Assembly: GCA_014240385.1 (NCBI GenBank) | Contig: JAAZXA010000024.1 | Coordinates: 1 to 60,322, forward strand | Direction: 5' to 3' | DNA: 60,322 nucleotides | Source of the DNA: Methanobacteriota archaeon | GTDB lineage: Archaea; Thermoplasmatota; Poseidoniia; Poseidoniales; Poseidoniaceae | In this document: positions 33,626 through 41,836 of the stretch, piece by piece | Layout of the letters: every line of letters begins with the position of its first letter | Position numbering within the stretch: the first letter of the stretch is position 1 | The notes under the pieces: generated by a model | What the model was told of the DNA's origin: nothing | What the model saw: the letters and a program-made list of their open reading frames with translations, nothing else | Database searches by the model: none | Translations under genes and position numbers: made by a program

Positions 33626-34408
33626 TCAAGCCTCCTTCGAGTAGATGAGTTCTCTCAATTCAGCGCACCTGACGCCTGCTTGAGTAAGTATCTCAGCAAA
33701 TTCTTCCGGCATGAGAACTCCCTTTAACCCCTTCTGAAGGGAATGGAGATGGCCTTCATCACCTAGGGTGATGTGTACTCTTTCGTCTCCCCCGAGTTCT
33801 TCTGCCTCATTTGCATCGTAGACATAGCGTCCACCGACTCTTGTAAATGAACACATAACAGGGGTAGACTTTAGTTCAAGTTTGAAATCTTCTCCAACAT
33901 CAAATCTCTTTGCTGGTACAGTCGCGGTTCTCAATGCAGCTATTGCTGCAGTTGCACACGCATCGAAGATATTTCCACCGTCGGATAGAACGTGAAGATC
34001 TATCATGACCCTCCATACACTCTCACCGGGAACGATACATAGAGATTCCATGTCCATACATCCACTCTCACGGATTCCACGGTCAACTACTCTGCCCAAC
34101 TCGATTGAGGCTGGACTTGGTGGCCCAGGCTCGTACTTTCTGTGGGCAACTGGGCGTAATTCTGCTCCAGTCATCAATGAACCACTAGTAGGACGGTCTG
34201 AGTAAGGGGTCGCTGTATCAAATTTGACACCTACATAGACGATTGTGTCGCCCATAACGACTTTTGCACTTCCCTCAGCATTGTAAAGAATGTCAACTTC
34301 TAATTCAACATCGCGGCTTTGCCAACGGCTTCGACCGTCGATGCGCTCATCATTGGCTGCTAATTCTGCCAGTTGTTGGCGGAGTAATTGAGGGACTAAT
34401 TGTACCAT
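33626..34408 (-). CDS. rrp42: Exosome subunit Rrp42 (non-catalytic RNase PH fold)
   Basis: A 260-residue RNase PH-like protein with DGRSRWQSRDVE near residue 20 and GNIFDACATAAIAALRTATVP. It lacks the phosphate-binding arginine pair and catalytic aspartates and so is the structural partner of Rrp41. Three heterodimers form the ring through which RNA 3' ends are threaded. The ATG at 34408 overlaps the last base of the rrp41 stop, with GAGGTG seven bases upstream. Confidence 0.96.
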   Translation of the reverse strand: MVQLVPQLLRQQLAELAANDERIDGRSRWQSRDVELEVDILYNAEGSAKVVMGDTIVYVGVKFDTATPYSDRPTSGSLMTGAELRPVAHRKYEPGPPSPASIELGRVVDRGIRESGCMDMESLCIVPGESVWRVMIDLHVLSDGGNIFDACATAAIAALRTATVPAKRFDVGEDFKLELKSTPVMCSFTRVGGRYVYDANEAEELGGDERVHITLGDEGHLHSLQKGLKGVLMPEEFAEILTQAGVRCAELRELIYSKEA

Positions 34409-35136
34409 CAAGCATCACCTCTACTTGCACTATCCAACAATGCTTGTTTCATCAACTCATGAATCTCGCTGGCAGCTTTGTAGTTGTATTCGCATGCCAA
34501 GTTATATTCCTCGATTGAGAGGTCTCCGTCCATTTGTAAGAATGCCATTTCACCTGTACTTGGGAGGATTCCCATGGGTAGGTCTGCCTGACCATAGTTG
34601 TCTTCTGCTTTATCTAAATCCAAAACTACTACGCCCTCGATTTTTCCGCTGGCCACACCAACAATCATATCGCGCATGGGGATTCCAGCGTCTGCTAGAG
34701 CAACTGATGCTGCGGTGATTCCAACACAACGGGTACCGGCCTCTGCAGCAAGGATTTCGATTTCTACTCTTATTTTTGAGCGAGGGAATCTTTCGACCAA
34801 TACAACACTCTCCAATGCCTCAGCAGTTACTTTGCTAATTTCACGACTCCTGCGATTGAATCCAGGTCGGATTCTGTCTGAAGTAGAGAAGGGAGCCATA
34901 TTGTATCGGACATCGATGACCGCACGATCTTGGCGTTGAATCTTTCTTGGGTGTGCTTCCATTGGACCATAAACTGCTGCAACTGCAACGTTAAGTCCAT
35001 GCTTGACCCATGCCGAGCCATCAGCTACTGGAAGTACTCCAGCCTTGATTTCAACAGGCCTCATTTCATCGACAGCCCTGCCATCAAGTCTTGTTCCATC
35101 ATCATTTAATAATTTGATATCGCCATATCCGCCCAT
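34408..35136 (-). CDS. rrp41: Exosome catalytic subunit Rrp41
   Basis: A 242-residue phosphorolytic 3'-to-5' exoribonuclease. The phosphate- and RNA-binding arginines are in RPGFNRRSREIS near residue 90, and the catalytic aspartates are in DLDKAEDNYGQADLPMG near 176-192, so the site is intact. It degrades RNA with inorganic phosphate, releasing nucleoside diphosphates, and can add tails in reverse. The ATG overlaps the rrp4 stop (TAATG). Second of the three ring and cap genes in one operon. Confidence 0.97.
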   Translation of the reverse strand: MGGYGDIKLLNDDGTRLDGRAVDEMRPVEIKAGVLPVADGSAWVKHGLNVAVAAVYGPMEAHPRKIQRQDRAVIDVRYNMAPFSTSDRIRPGFNRRSREISKVTAEALESVVLVERFPRSKIRVEIEILAAEAGTRCVGITAASVALADAGIPMRDMIVGVASGKIEGVVVLDLDKAEDNYGQADLPMGILPSTGEMAFLQMDGDLSIEEYNLACEYNYKAASEIHELMKQALLDSASRGDA

Positions 35137-35816
35137 TATTCATCATCTCCTAGTATACCGTTCAAACGAGAGTGTAGGCCGGGCGCATGGCCGGTTTCTT
35201 CAATCATCTGGAGTGCTTTGCGAGCAACAGCAATTCCTTTGCTATCGCCGTCTATCAGAATGCGGCCATTCTGAGTAGTGATAATTCTACAATCGCTTGC
35301 GACTTTGAGGCGTTGTAGAGTGCGTCCGTTAGAGCCGATAACAAGTCCCATCAAATGTGGGGGCATCTCGAAAATCACTCCTTCCTTTATTTTACGTAAG
35401 CCGACACCTTTCATTGTTGCAACAACTGAATGTGTTTCATCAACTTCCATAACTCTTGCAAGGACTGCATCGCCGTAGCCCATATGCTCACGGGCCGCTC
35501 CGAATTCAACCTTCCAAGGTGCTAGGCTCATAGGTAGGAGGGCATTGAAAGGACCCCCTACATCCAAGAACCATAAATTATTCATGACTGCCTCGACATA
35601 GCCGATAACAAGGTCTCCTGACCTTGGCAGGTATTTCGTGAAGGTAGGAACAACATGGGCGACATCGCCACCAATTTTCAGTTCTCCTAACTTCGTTGCT
35701 ATGAGGCTATCACCTCGCTTACAGACACCACTTCCTGGTTGCGTACCCGGGGGGGCATCTATCTGGTCCCCAGGAACGACAAGGCGCAGCTCGGCGCCTC
35801 CATCATTAGAGTTCAT
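35136..35816 (-). CDS. rrp4: Exosome RNA-binding cap subunit Rrp4
   Basis: A 226-residue cap protein with an N-terminal beta domain (VVPGDQI), an S1 domain near residues 60-140 (SGDLVIGYVEAV, WFLDVGGPFNALLP), and a KH domain with GLVIGSNGRTLQRLK near 160. It sits on top of the Rrp41-Rrp42 ring and feeds RNA to the pore. GGAGG precedes the ATG by seven bases. A G7 run at 35749-35755 lies inside the gene. Confidence 0.96.
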   Translation of the reverse strand: MNSNDGGAELRLVVPGDQIDAPPGTQPGSGVCKRGDSLIATKLGELKIGGDVAHVVPTFTKYLPRSGDLVIGYVEAVMNNLWFLDVGGPFNALLPMSLAPWKVEFGAAREHMGYGDAVLARVMEVDETHSVVATMKGVGLRKIKEGVIFEMPPHLMGLVIGSNGRTLQRLKVASDCRIITTQNGRILIDGDSKGIAVARKALQMIEETGHAPGLHSRLNGILGDDE

Positions 35817-35907
35817 TCTCTTTCCTCCGAGGCGGGCGACCGGTGGTCCTTATTTGAAGGCGTCCATCAGGCAGCGTACTATTCCATCAACTGTTAGCCA
35901 TTTTACA

Positions 35908-36594
35908 TTAGAGGTCTTTGACTTCTAAATCGGGTGCTCTACGGGCTACTTGGGATATCATTTCTGCCTTCATTGCACAAGGGATTTCAATGATACAAAC
36001 CCACTCTCCATTTCCCATCCATTGCTCCTTTTTCTGGTATTCTCGCAATAACTGGGATACTGAACCGTAGGCAGAGCCAGGTATTTTGAAGGCCATTCTA
36101 ATAGTCTCGAATGAGAGGGCAAGTAATGGGCGTAATTTTTCAATGACTTCCTTTACTTGAGCATCAACCTTTTTGAATGGGTCAACAGAATATCTGCATT
36201 CATCCATCGCGATTTCGATTCGAGAAGCAGGATGGGGTAATTTACTACGCGGGTCGACAGCAGTACTGGCGATATTGTGAATAATTGCTTGGCGTTTCAA
36301 CTCCACCATCTTTTTCCTTTGGTCGGTAGTAAGTTGGATGTTTCCTTTATTCAATATGGTAATTGCAATTTGCTTGATATCTTGAGTTTCAAAAGTGCTT
36401 TCGATAGCTTCAGAGGTGGGCCTTTCCCCTCCTTTTGCATCGTGAAAAACATCATCTATTGCGAGTAAATCATCAATTTCCACTGAGTCAGGGTCCCTTT
36501 TGAATTGGTCTACCAAATCAGGATCAACGAGAAGTTCATAGCGCTTTCCACCTTTTTCCAAGCGTGCAAGAATCGCCGCATCAAGACTGACCAT
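35908..36594 (-). CDS. SBDS ribosome-maturation protein
   Basis: The 228-residue protein matches the Shwachman-Bodian-Diamond family: N-terminal FYSH domain with YELLVDPDLVDQFKRDP and AIDDVFHDAKGG, a helical middle domain with HPASRIEIAMDECRYSVDPFK, and a ferredoxin-like C-terminal domain. In eukaryotes it releases the subunit-joining inhibitor eIF6 from the 60S subunit together with an EF-2-like GTPase; archaea have SBDS and aIF6 counterparts. GGAGG precedes the ATG. It lies between psmA and rrp4, the classical archaeal order. Confidence 0.96.
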   Translation of the reverse strand: MVSLDAAILARLEKGGKRYELLVDPDLVDQFKRDPDSVEIDDLLAIDDVFHDAKGGERPTSEAIESTFETQDIKQIAITILNKGNIQLTTDQRKKMVELKRQAIIHNIASTAVDPRSKLPHPASRIEIAMDECRYSVDPFKKVDAQVKEVIEKLRPLLALSFETIRMAFKIPGSAYGSVSQLLREYQKKEQWMGNGEWVCIIEIPCAMKAEMISQVARRAPDLEVKDL

Positions 36595-36645
36595 CTTAGT
36601 CCTCCGGGTTCAAAGAGAAGGAGGGGGGTGATTGTTGTTTGGTAT

Positions 36646-37380
36646 TCATTCCTCTAGGGGCTTGAGTTTTGCTAAGTAAGATTTGATTTCATCTCGACCA
36701 AGTGTTTCAAATCCGGTACTGTCAATAATAGAAATTTCAACTGCCTCAGTATTAAGTTCGGCATCGAGGCTGACGCGGAGGGCTTCTAAGCCCATCTTAA
36801 TAGCTGCATTCTTGGTCATATTTTCCTTCCACTTGTTCTCAAAGTGCTCAATGGCTGCATTACGGCCAGAGCCTATCGCACCAGCATGGTAGGATTGGTA
36901 AGCGCCGCTTGGATCGGTTTCAAACAAGTGCACACCATTATGGTCAACTCCGCCGATTAACAGGGCTGTGCCAAATGGCCGGCTGCCTCCGTATTGCGTA
37001 AATGATTGTTTGAAGTCGCAGATTTTCTTGGCTAGTATATCAACTGGAATTTTATCGTTGTAGGTGATTTGATTAACTTGGCATTCAACACGAGCACGGT
37101 CAACTAGTTGGCGACCATCAGCAACTAAGCCGCTTGTTGCGAAACCAATGTGGTCGTCGATTTTGAATAGTTTTTCGATGCTTTCTGGGATAATTAGGCG
37201 GCTTGCAATTCGCTTATCACAAACTAAGATGATCCCATCTTTGAACTTCAAACCTGCTGTAGTTGTCCCACGCTTTACCGATTCACGAGCATATTCAACT
37301 TGGAATAGACGTCCGTCAGGGCTGAAAGTTGTGATTCCATGGTCATATCCTCTTCCACTCGGTTGCATCCTGATACCCAT
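36646..37380 (-). CDS. psmA: Proteasome alpha subunit
   Basis: The ATG at 37380 (GGAGG close upstream) gives 244 residues and leads straight into GYDHGITTFSPDGRLFQVEYARESVKRG, the conserved alpha-subunit N-terminus (positions about 9-36). A TTG at 37479 would add 33 residues that do not resemble the family and would overlap Dph6. Alpha subunits form the outer rings of the 20S proteasome and gate substrate entry. First gene of the operon that continues with SBDS and the exosome. Confidence 0.96.
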   Translation of the reverse strand: MGIRMQPSGRGYDHGITTFSPDGRLFQVEYARESVKRGTTTAGLKFKDGIILVCDKRIASRLIIPESIEKLFKIDDHIGFATSGLVADGRQLVDRARVECQVNQITYNDKIPVDILAKKICDFKQSFTQYGGSRPFGTALLIGGVDHNGVHLFETDPSGAYQSYHAGAIGSGRNAAIEHFENKWKENMTKNAAIKMGLEALRVSLDAELNTEAVEISIIDSTGFETLGRDEIKSYLAKLKPLEE

Positions 37381-37481
37381 TCCCTCCTCGTCAAGCGGGG
37401 TCTTATCAACCTTCGCGGATAGGGTAGTAGTCAATTCTTGTTTGATAGATTGCTTTTTGGCTTGAATTGCTTGGGCCAAGC

Positions 37482-38150
37482 ATGCGAGTCGTCATTCTCT
37501 CCTCCGGTGGAAAAGACTCGTCATTAGCAACTTGGTGGGCAATGTGTCAGGGTTGGGATATTATTGCCATAATCAACGTACAGGTTAAATCTAGTGATTC
37601 TTGGATGTTCCAAATTCCAGCAACTGAAATTAGCACACTACAAGCAATGGCCTCAGGGATTCCTCATCATATCATCGAAGTTAGCGGAGAAGCAGAAGTT
37701 GAAGTTGAAGAATTGCTAAACGGATTGATTACAGTATGTGAAAATGTAGATGGATTGGTTAGCGGCGCATTGCGTTCAGAATATCAAAGGCGCCGAATAG
37801 ATTTAGTTTGCGAAGAATTAGGAATTCATTCATTCTCTCCACTTTGGCACCAAAATCCTGCAAAACACATGGAGGAATTGATTTCTTGCGGAATGCAGAT
37901 GACAATGGTTAGCGTTTCTTGTGAGGGATTGGATGAAAAGTGGTTAGGGAGAACTATTGATGATGTTGCATTCAAAGAGTTGCAGCAACTCTCTATGAAA
38001 TATCGCTTCAATGTCGATGGAGAGGGTGGTGAATTCGAGACAATTGTTCTTGCAGGACCCCATATGGAGGGAAAAATTGAGTATGATTCAACAAAGCATT
38101 GGAATGGTAACAGGGGCCATCTCAGTATTGATTCCATGACTTTGATTTGA
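37482..38150 (+). CDS. Diphthine-ammonia ligase, Dph6 family
   Basis: From the ATG at 37482 the product is 222 residues. The ATP-pyrophosphatase P loop is SSGGKDSSLATW at residues 7-18. SGALRSEYQRRRID, FSPLWH and the family signature NVDGEGGEFETIVL follow. It amidates diphthine on EF-2 to diphthamide. The target histidine is present in EF-2 encoded at 24934-27144. It is divergent from psmA and 50 bases before purB. A more general N-type ATP-pyrophosphatase of the MJ0570 group is the alternative. Confidence 0.88.
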   Translation: MRVVILSSGGKDSSLATWWAMCQGWDIIAIINVQVKSSDSWMFQIPATEISTLQAMASGIPHHIIEVSGEAEVEVEELLNGLITVCENVDGLVSGALRSEYQRRRIDLVCEELGIHSFSPLWHQNPAKHMEELISCGMQMTMVSVSCEGLDEKWLGRTIDDVAFKELQQLSMKYRFNVDGEGGEFETIVLAGPHMEGKIEYDSTKHWNGNRGHLSIDSMTLI

Positions 38151-38199
38151 TTTGCCTCTTACAAAATGATGATGAGGTCAAGCCGCTGGCGTTTATTTC

Positions 38200-39561
38200 A
38201 TGAGCATCTTGGCTTGCCCACTCGATTACCGCTACGGCTGTGATGATTTCAAAATAATCTGGTCCGAAGAAGGGCGCCATTCCCGACAATTGGAAGTTGA
38301 AAGAGCCTTGATTTGGGCGCATTGGCAACTCGGCAGAGTCAGTGAGGCGGACTACCGCGTTATCGAATCCATTGCTGTACCAGAAAAAACAACAAAAGAA
38401 AGAGTCAGTGAAATTGAGGCGGAAACCCGCCACGATATTATGGCACTAACAAAGGCTATGGCAGAATCAGCTGGTGAGGCTGGTTGGTGTATTCATTTAG
38501 GCGCCACTTCAAACGACATTGTCGACACTGCAGTAGCCTTGCAACTTCGTGATTCAATCACTATCCTGCGTCAGCAACTCTGTGGCTTGATGACAGTAAC
38601 AGCCAACTTAGCCCAAAGAGAACGAGATACAGTCATGTTAGGACGTACTCATGGACAAGCGGCTGTACCAATCACTTTTGGCCTGAAAGTTGCAGTTTGG
38701 TTAGATGAGATGCGACGCCACTTAATCCGCCTTGATGAAGCGATACCCCGAATCTGTGTGGGTAAATTCCTTGGCGCTGTTGGAACAGGCGCAGCCCAAG
38801 GAAAGAATGCACGAAAACTCCAGCAGATGATTCTTGAACACCTTGGATTGGGAGTCCCATTAGCAACAACTCAAGTCGTAGGGAGAGACCGATATATCGA
38901 ATACATGGGTTGGTTATGCAATGTGTCTGCAACTTGTGAAAAGGTTCTCCAAGAAGTACGCAACCTTCAGCGCAGTGAAATCGCAGAAGCCGGAGAAGGA
39001 TTCGATGTCAAGAAACAGGTCGGCTCCTCAACCATGGCACATAAGAAAAATCCGATAAAATCGGAGAATGCCTGCGGATTAGCAAGAGTAGTTCGTTCAT
39101 TCATGATGCCAACCTGGGAGAATGCACTATTATGGCACGAGAGGGATTTAGCAAACTCTTCAGCAGAAAGGTTTACCCTTTCTCATGCTAGTATCTTACT
39201 CGAAGATGTACTGGTAAAAACCGCTGATGTGCTGACCAATCTTTGGGTAGATGGCGACAGAATGCAAAAGAATATATCAGACCAAAAAGGACTCCTTATG
39301 GCAGAAAAAGTCATGTTAGAACTAGTGGACAAGGGAGTTTCAAGAGATGAAGCGCATGAGATTCTTAGAAATGCCTCAATGAAGGCAATTTCAGAAGGAA
39401 GAGAATTACAAGATATATGTGCCAACGACGATGTAGTTAACAGCCGCTTTAGTCAAGAGGAATTGGATTTTATGTTCGACCCCAAAAACCACATTGGAGT
39501 TTCTGGAGAACTCGTGGACGAAGCCGTTGCATTGGCCCGTTCTATGGTGCTTGACTCATAG
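38200..39561 (+). CDS. purB: Adenylosuccinate lyase
   Basis: The 453-residue protein of the fumarase/aspartase superfamily has HLGATSNDIVDTA near residue 110, GRTHGQAAVPITFG near 155 and the signature loop GSSTMAHKKNP near 286. It makes fumarate from SAICAR and from adenylosuccinate in purine synthesis. Length is normal. The ATG at 38200 follows a TTTATTTC stretch without a clear ribosome site. The 3' end overlaps the convergent membrane-protein gene by 20 bases. Confidence 0.96.
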   Translation: MSILACPLDYRYGCDDFKIIWSEEGRHSRQLEVERALIWAHWQLGRVSEADYRVIESIAVPEKTTKERVSEIEAETRHDIMALTKAMAESAGEAGWCIHLGATSNDIVDTAVALQLRDSITILRQQLCGLMTVTANLAQRERDTVMLGRTHGQAAVPITFGLKVAVWLDEMRRHLIRLDEAIPRICVGKFLGAVGTGAAQGKNARKLQQMILEHLGLGVPLATTQVVGRDRYIEYMGWLCNVSATCEKVLQEVRNLQRSEIAEAGEGFDVKKQVGSSTMAHKKNPIKSENACGLARVVRSFMMPTWENALLWHERDLANSSAERFTLSHASILLEDVLVKTADVLTNLWVDGDRMQKNISDQKGLLMAEKVMLELVDKGVSRDEAHEILRNASMKAISEGRELQDICANDDVVNSRFSQEELDFMFDPKNHIGVSGELVDEAVALARSMVLDS

Positions 39562-39943
39562 CCAACCTCACCATGATTATGGCAATCAATGATGAGAGTG
39601 TAAAGGCTAGACCTATGAACCAATCCAAGAAGAAAAACATCAGCCCGATTCCAGATAGAGAAAAATAACTAATTAATTGGCAAACAACCTTCAAGCGTTG
39701 TAAGATTAGCATGGAATTATCTTCTATTTTATCTGCATATTCCATCATAAAGGCTTGAATCATAAACCAAACCGCCTGAAATGGCATGCCAACTACGATG
39801 ATTACTAGGGCTATCAGGCGCACTGTGCTAGGATTATTCTGTTGTTCAATCCCCTGAAACAATGCAAAAGCCATGTTGGCCCCCAACATCGCGGCCATTA
39901 TTGTCCAACGCTTTTCTTCAGGTGCGTCCTCTATCTGATGCAT
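39542..39943 (-). CDS. Four-helix membrane protein of unknown function
   Basis: From the ATG at 39943 the product is 133 residues. Helices are predicted near residues 13-32, 42-66, 88-107 and 108-127, with a charged segment MEYADKIEDNS between the second and third. No family is recognised. A longer frame begins with TTG at 39994, but that lies in the TATA box, so the ATG is preferred. The end overlaps purB convergently by 20 bases. Confidence 0.7.
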   Translation of the reverse strand: MHQIEDAPEEKRWTIMAAMLGANMAFALFQGIEQQNNPSTVRLIALVIIVVGMPFQAVWFMIQAFMMEYADKIEDNSMLILQRLKVVCQLISYFSLSGIGLMFFFLDWFIGLAFTLSSLIAIIMVRLAMSQAP

Positions 39944-39983
39944 GCTTATGGAAGGAGCCTTATCTAGAGTCACATTAACGACG

Positions 39984-39992
39984 CATATAAAC
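39984..39992 (-). promoter_or_regulatory. TATA box for the four-helix membrane protein gene
   Basis: The minus strand reads GTTTATATG. Its centre is about 45 bases before the ATG at 39943, predicting transcription from about 39963 and a 20-base leader. Its position excludes the upstream TTG as the start codon. Confidence 0.45.
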
Positions 39993-40044
39993 AAGTGTTT
40001 GAGTATTACCCATCAACAAAGGCCTCAGATGGCTATTGTTATTG

Positions 40045-40266
40045 TTAATATAATAACGAGAAGAGTTTGAGAGCAATGCCTGTTACAGTTGCCATGATGA
40101 CTAATAGGACGATCATTGCATGAGGCCCATATTGATTTACATCATCTAATGCTACCTTCAATAGGCCACCTGAGGACAATCCTGCGATTAACCCATCTTC
40201 AACTTCTTCGAACTCCGGAAGTGGCCTACGTGGTATCCTTTCACCATCTCTTACCACTCCGTCCAT
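40045..40266 (-). CDS. Small tail-anchored-like membrane protein
   Basis: A 73-residue protein with a polar, acidic N-terminal 45 residues (PLPEFEEVEDGLIAGL) and one membrane helix near residues 49-72, right at the C-terminus. This is the layout of a tail-anchored protein. GGGA precedes the ATG by about seven bases. No family is recognised; SecE/Sec61-gamma or Sec61-beta-like proteins share the layout, and the Sec61-beta comparison is only topological. Confidence 0.55.
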   Translation of the reverse strand: MDGVVRDGERIPRRPLPEFEEVEDGLIAGLSSGGLLKVALDDVNQYGPHAMIVLLVIMATVTGIALKLFSLLY

Positions 40267-40358
40267 GATTTCCCGAAAATAAGCCAGTGTTTGAAGTTGT
40301 GGTTTATTCCACTTGCTGTCGACGCAAATAACAAAGGCACAGACGGTGTGTGAGGGGT

Positions 40359-40919
40359 ATGAGCAGCGAGCCCGTAGTTGGAGACATGTCGATTACCGAT
40401 GAACACGCAGTAGTTGGAGGGAAGGCAACTTTCTCCGATGTATGCCAACCATTCCTAAAGTCAAGAGATGCAGCAATACTAATTGAAAACCCGAAAACTG
40501 GTCAAATAGAGGGCGTTATTACTCTTAAGGACATGTTAACCATGATAGCCGCTGGAAAGAACCCTTCCAAGGAAAAAATCTCAAAATATATGAGGACAAA
40601 AGTTGTTGAAATGGGAATTTCAACTCCCCTCTCCAAAGCCCTACGGATGATGGCTGAGGCCCAACCTGATGCAGTAGTAATTAGAGACCAAAACGGTAGC
40701 TTTGCCGGATTCTTCAGCCCAGATGACTATAGAGAAGCATCAAAGAGGCTTGAGAGCCACCAAATGATCGCTGCACGTATGCAGAAATCAAAGAGTGCAC
40801 TTGGTGAAGCAAGGAGTGCTGAAGCCCATGATGATGACCCAGCAGCAGAGCAGCAAAACCTCCTCGATACCCTTCTCGGTGACTTTGAAGAAGAAGAGCC
40901 TGAACCTGAAGGGCTCTGA
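40359..40919 (+). CDS. CBS-domain pair protein
   Basis: A 186-residue protein from the ATG at 40359 (a GTG at 40350 would add three residues). Two CBS motifs fill residues 15-125: SRDAAILIENPKTGQIEGVITLKDML, noted as near 35-60, and ALRMMAEAQPDAVVIRDQNGSFAGFFSPDDY near 90-120. An acidic C-terminal tail follows (EEEEPEPEGL). CBS pairs bind adenosyl nucleotides and act as energy or ligand sensors. It precedes the RecA-fold gene by 41 bases on the same strand, so the two may be an operon. Confidence 0.85.
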   Translation: MSSEPVVGDMSITDEHAVVGGKATFSDVCQPFLKSRDAAILIENPKTGQIEGVITLKDMLTMIAAGKNPSKEKISKYMRTKVVEMGISTPLSKALRMMAEAQPDAVVIRDQNGSFAGFFSPDDYREASKRLESHQMIAARMQKSKSALGEARSAEAHDDDPAAEQQNLLDTLLGDFEEEEPEPEGL

Positions 40920-40960
40920 ATTATGGCAATCATTTTCAACCATTGTCAACAGGAGATAGC

Positions 40961-41539
40961 ATGGTAATTCCCATAGTATCCGGGTTGTGCCATTTATCCG
41001 CCCCCCCCAAAGCTGGTTCAACCTCATTTGCCTTACAACAGGCTTGTCTTGCTATTTCAGATGGAAAACGAGTCATTTGGGGCAGTGAAGTAATGCCAGA
41101 TAATGTACGCTTCAGTCAGATTTTTTCCAATCTAGACATCAGTGCAGCTTCGCGCTTCCATGGCATGAGTACGGCGGGTGAATTCAAACGCTGTGTACTT
41201 GAGATTAGTAAGGCCGCAAAGATCCTTCCAAATGTAGGATTGGTAGTAATCGATGGTTGGACTCCACCTAAAGGCCAAGTTTCTCCAGATACAAAGAACA
41301 CCATCCTAGAATTATCCTCAAACTTGAATGAAGGCTGTAATTTGCTTCTCACATCTCAATCTTATGCGGATGCATCAGGTGATTCGGAGTATCGCACTAG
41401 GGGTGAAAAAATACTTTCCGATGCAGGATTTTCTACTTGGAAGTTAGTCAGGCCAAGCGATGATGCACGTCGAATATTAACCATTGAAGAAGAGCAAATT
41501 CCATTGCTACTTGAAGAAGAAGGATTCAAGCAAATCTAA
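40961..41539 (+). CDS. RecA-fold protein with degenerate Walker A, RadB-like
   Basis: The ATG at 40961 has AGGAG five bases upstream and gives 192 residues; a TTG at 40943 is less likely. The layout resembles small RadA/RadB or KaiC-like proteins: a P-loop position at residues 14-22 reading APPKAGSTS, then SFALQQACLAISDGKRVIW, a Walker-B-like VGLVVIDGW near 95, and a strand LLLTSQSYA near 130. The P-loop lysine is replaced by serine, so ATP hydrolysis is doubtful. Function unknown. A C8 run (41001-41008) encodes part of this loop. Confidence 0.6.
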   Translation: MVIPIVSGLCHLSAPPKAGSTSFALQQACLAISDGKRVIWGSEVMPDNVRFSQIFSNLDISAASRFHGMSTAGEFKRCVLEISKAAKILPNVGLVVIDGWTPPKGQVSPDTKNTILELSSNLNEGCNLLLTSQSYADASGDSEYRTRGEKILSDAGFSTWKLVRPSDDARRILTIEEEQIPLLLEEEGFKQI

Positions 41540-41790
41540 TCTTCATCTTCATCTTCATCTAGACCTAATAGGTCTCCCATCTCATCTAGGGCATCATCAT
41601 CAGGTTCATCGAATTGTTCAGGTTCCTTTGCACCACCTTCGAGGATATCGTCGCCAGCAACTTTTGGAGCATTTTCTGCCATCATCGCTTCTTTGTTTGC
41701 TTTTGCTTTCTTCAGCATAAACCATGCTGCCCCGCCAAGGGAAAGAAGTAGAATTCCATAGGTTATGTTAGTAGTCATATCGCCTGCCAT
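41536..41790 (-). CDS. Small single-helix membrane protein with acidic tail
   Basis: An 84-residue protein with one membrane helix near residues 9-27, a Lys-rich stretch, and an acidic C-terminus ending DEDEDED. The start is an ATG at 41790 or 41778 (the latter with AGGCG upstream). No family is recognised. The four-base convergent overlap with the RecA-fold gene and the repeated CATCTT codons reflect the Asp/Glu-rich tail. Confidence 0.6.
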   Translation of the reverse strand: MAGDMTTNITYGILLLSLGGAAWFMLKKAKANKEAMMAENAPKVAGDDILEGGAKEPEQFDEPDDDALDEMGDLLGLDEDEDED

Positions 41791-41836
41791 GATTTAACCG
41801 ACATCGCATCAGGGCAATACCCTTTCGCCTTCATAA

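Noticed and set aside
37381-37479. Long form of the proteasome alpha subunit starting with TTG
   Set aside because: The extra 33 residues do not match the family, the ATG at 37380 has GGAGG upstream, and the extension runs to the Dph6 start.
41539-41560. Repeated CATCTT units as a DNA repeat
   Set aside because: They are codons for the Asp/Glu tail of a small membrane protein and do not extend beyond the frame.
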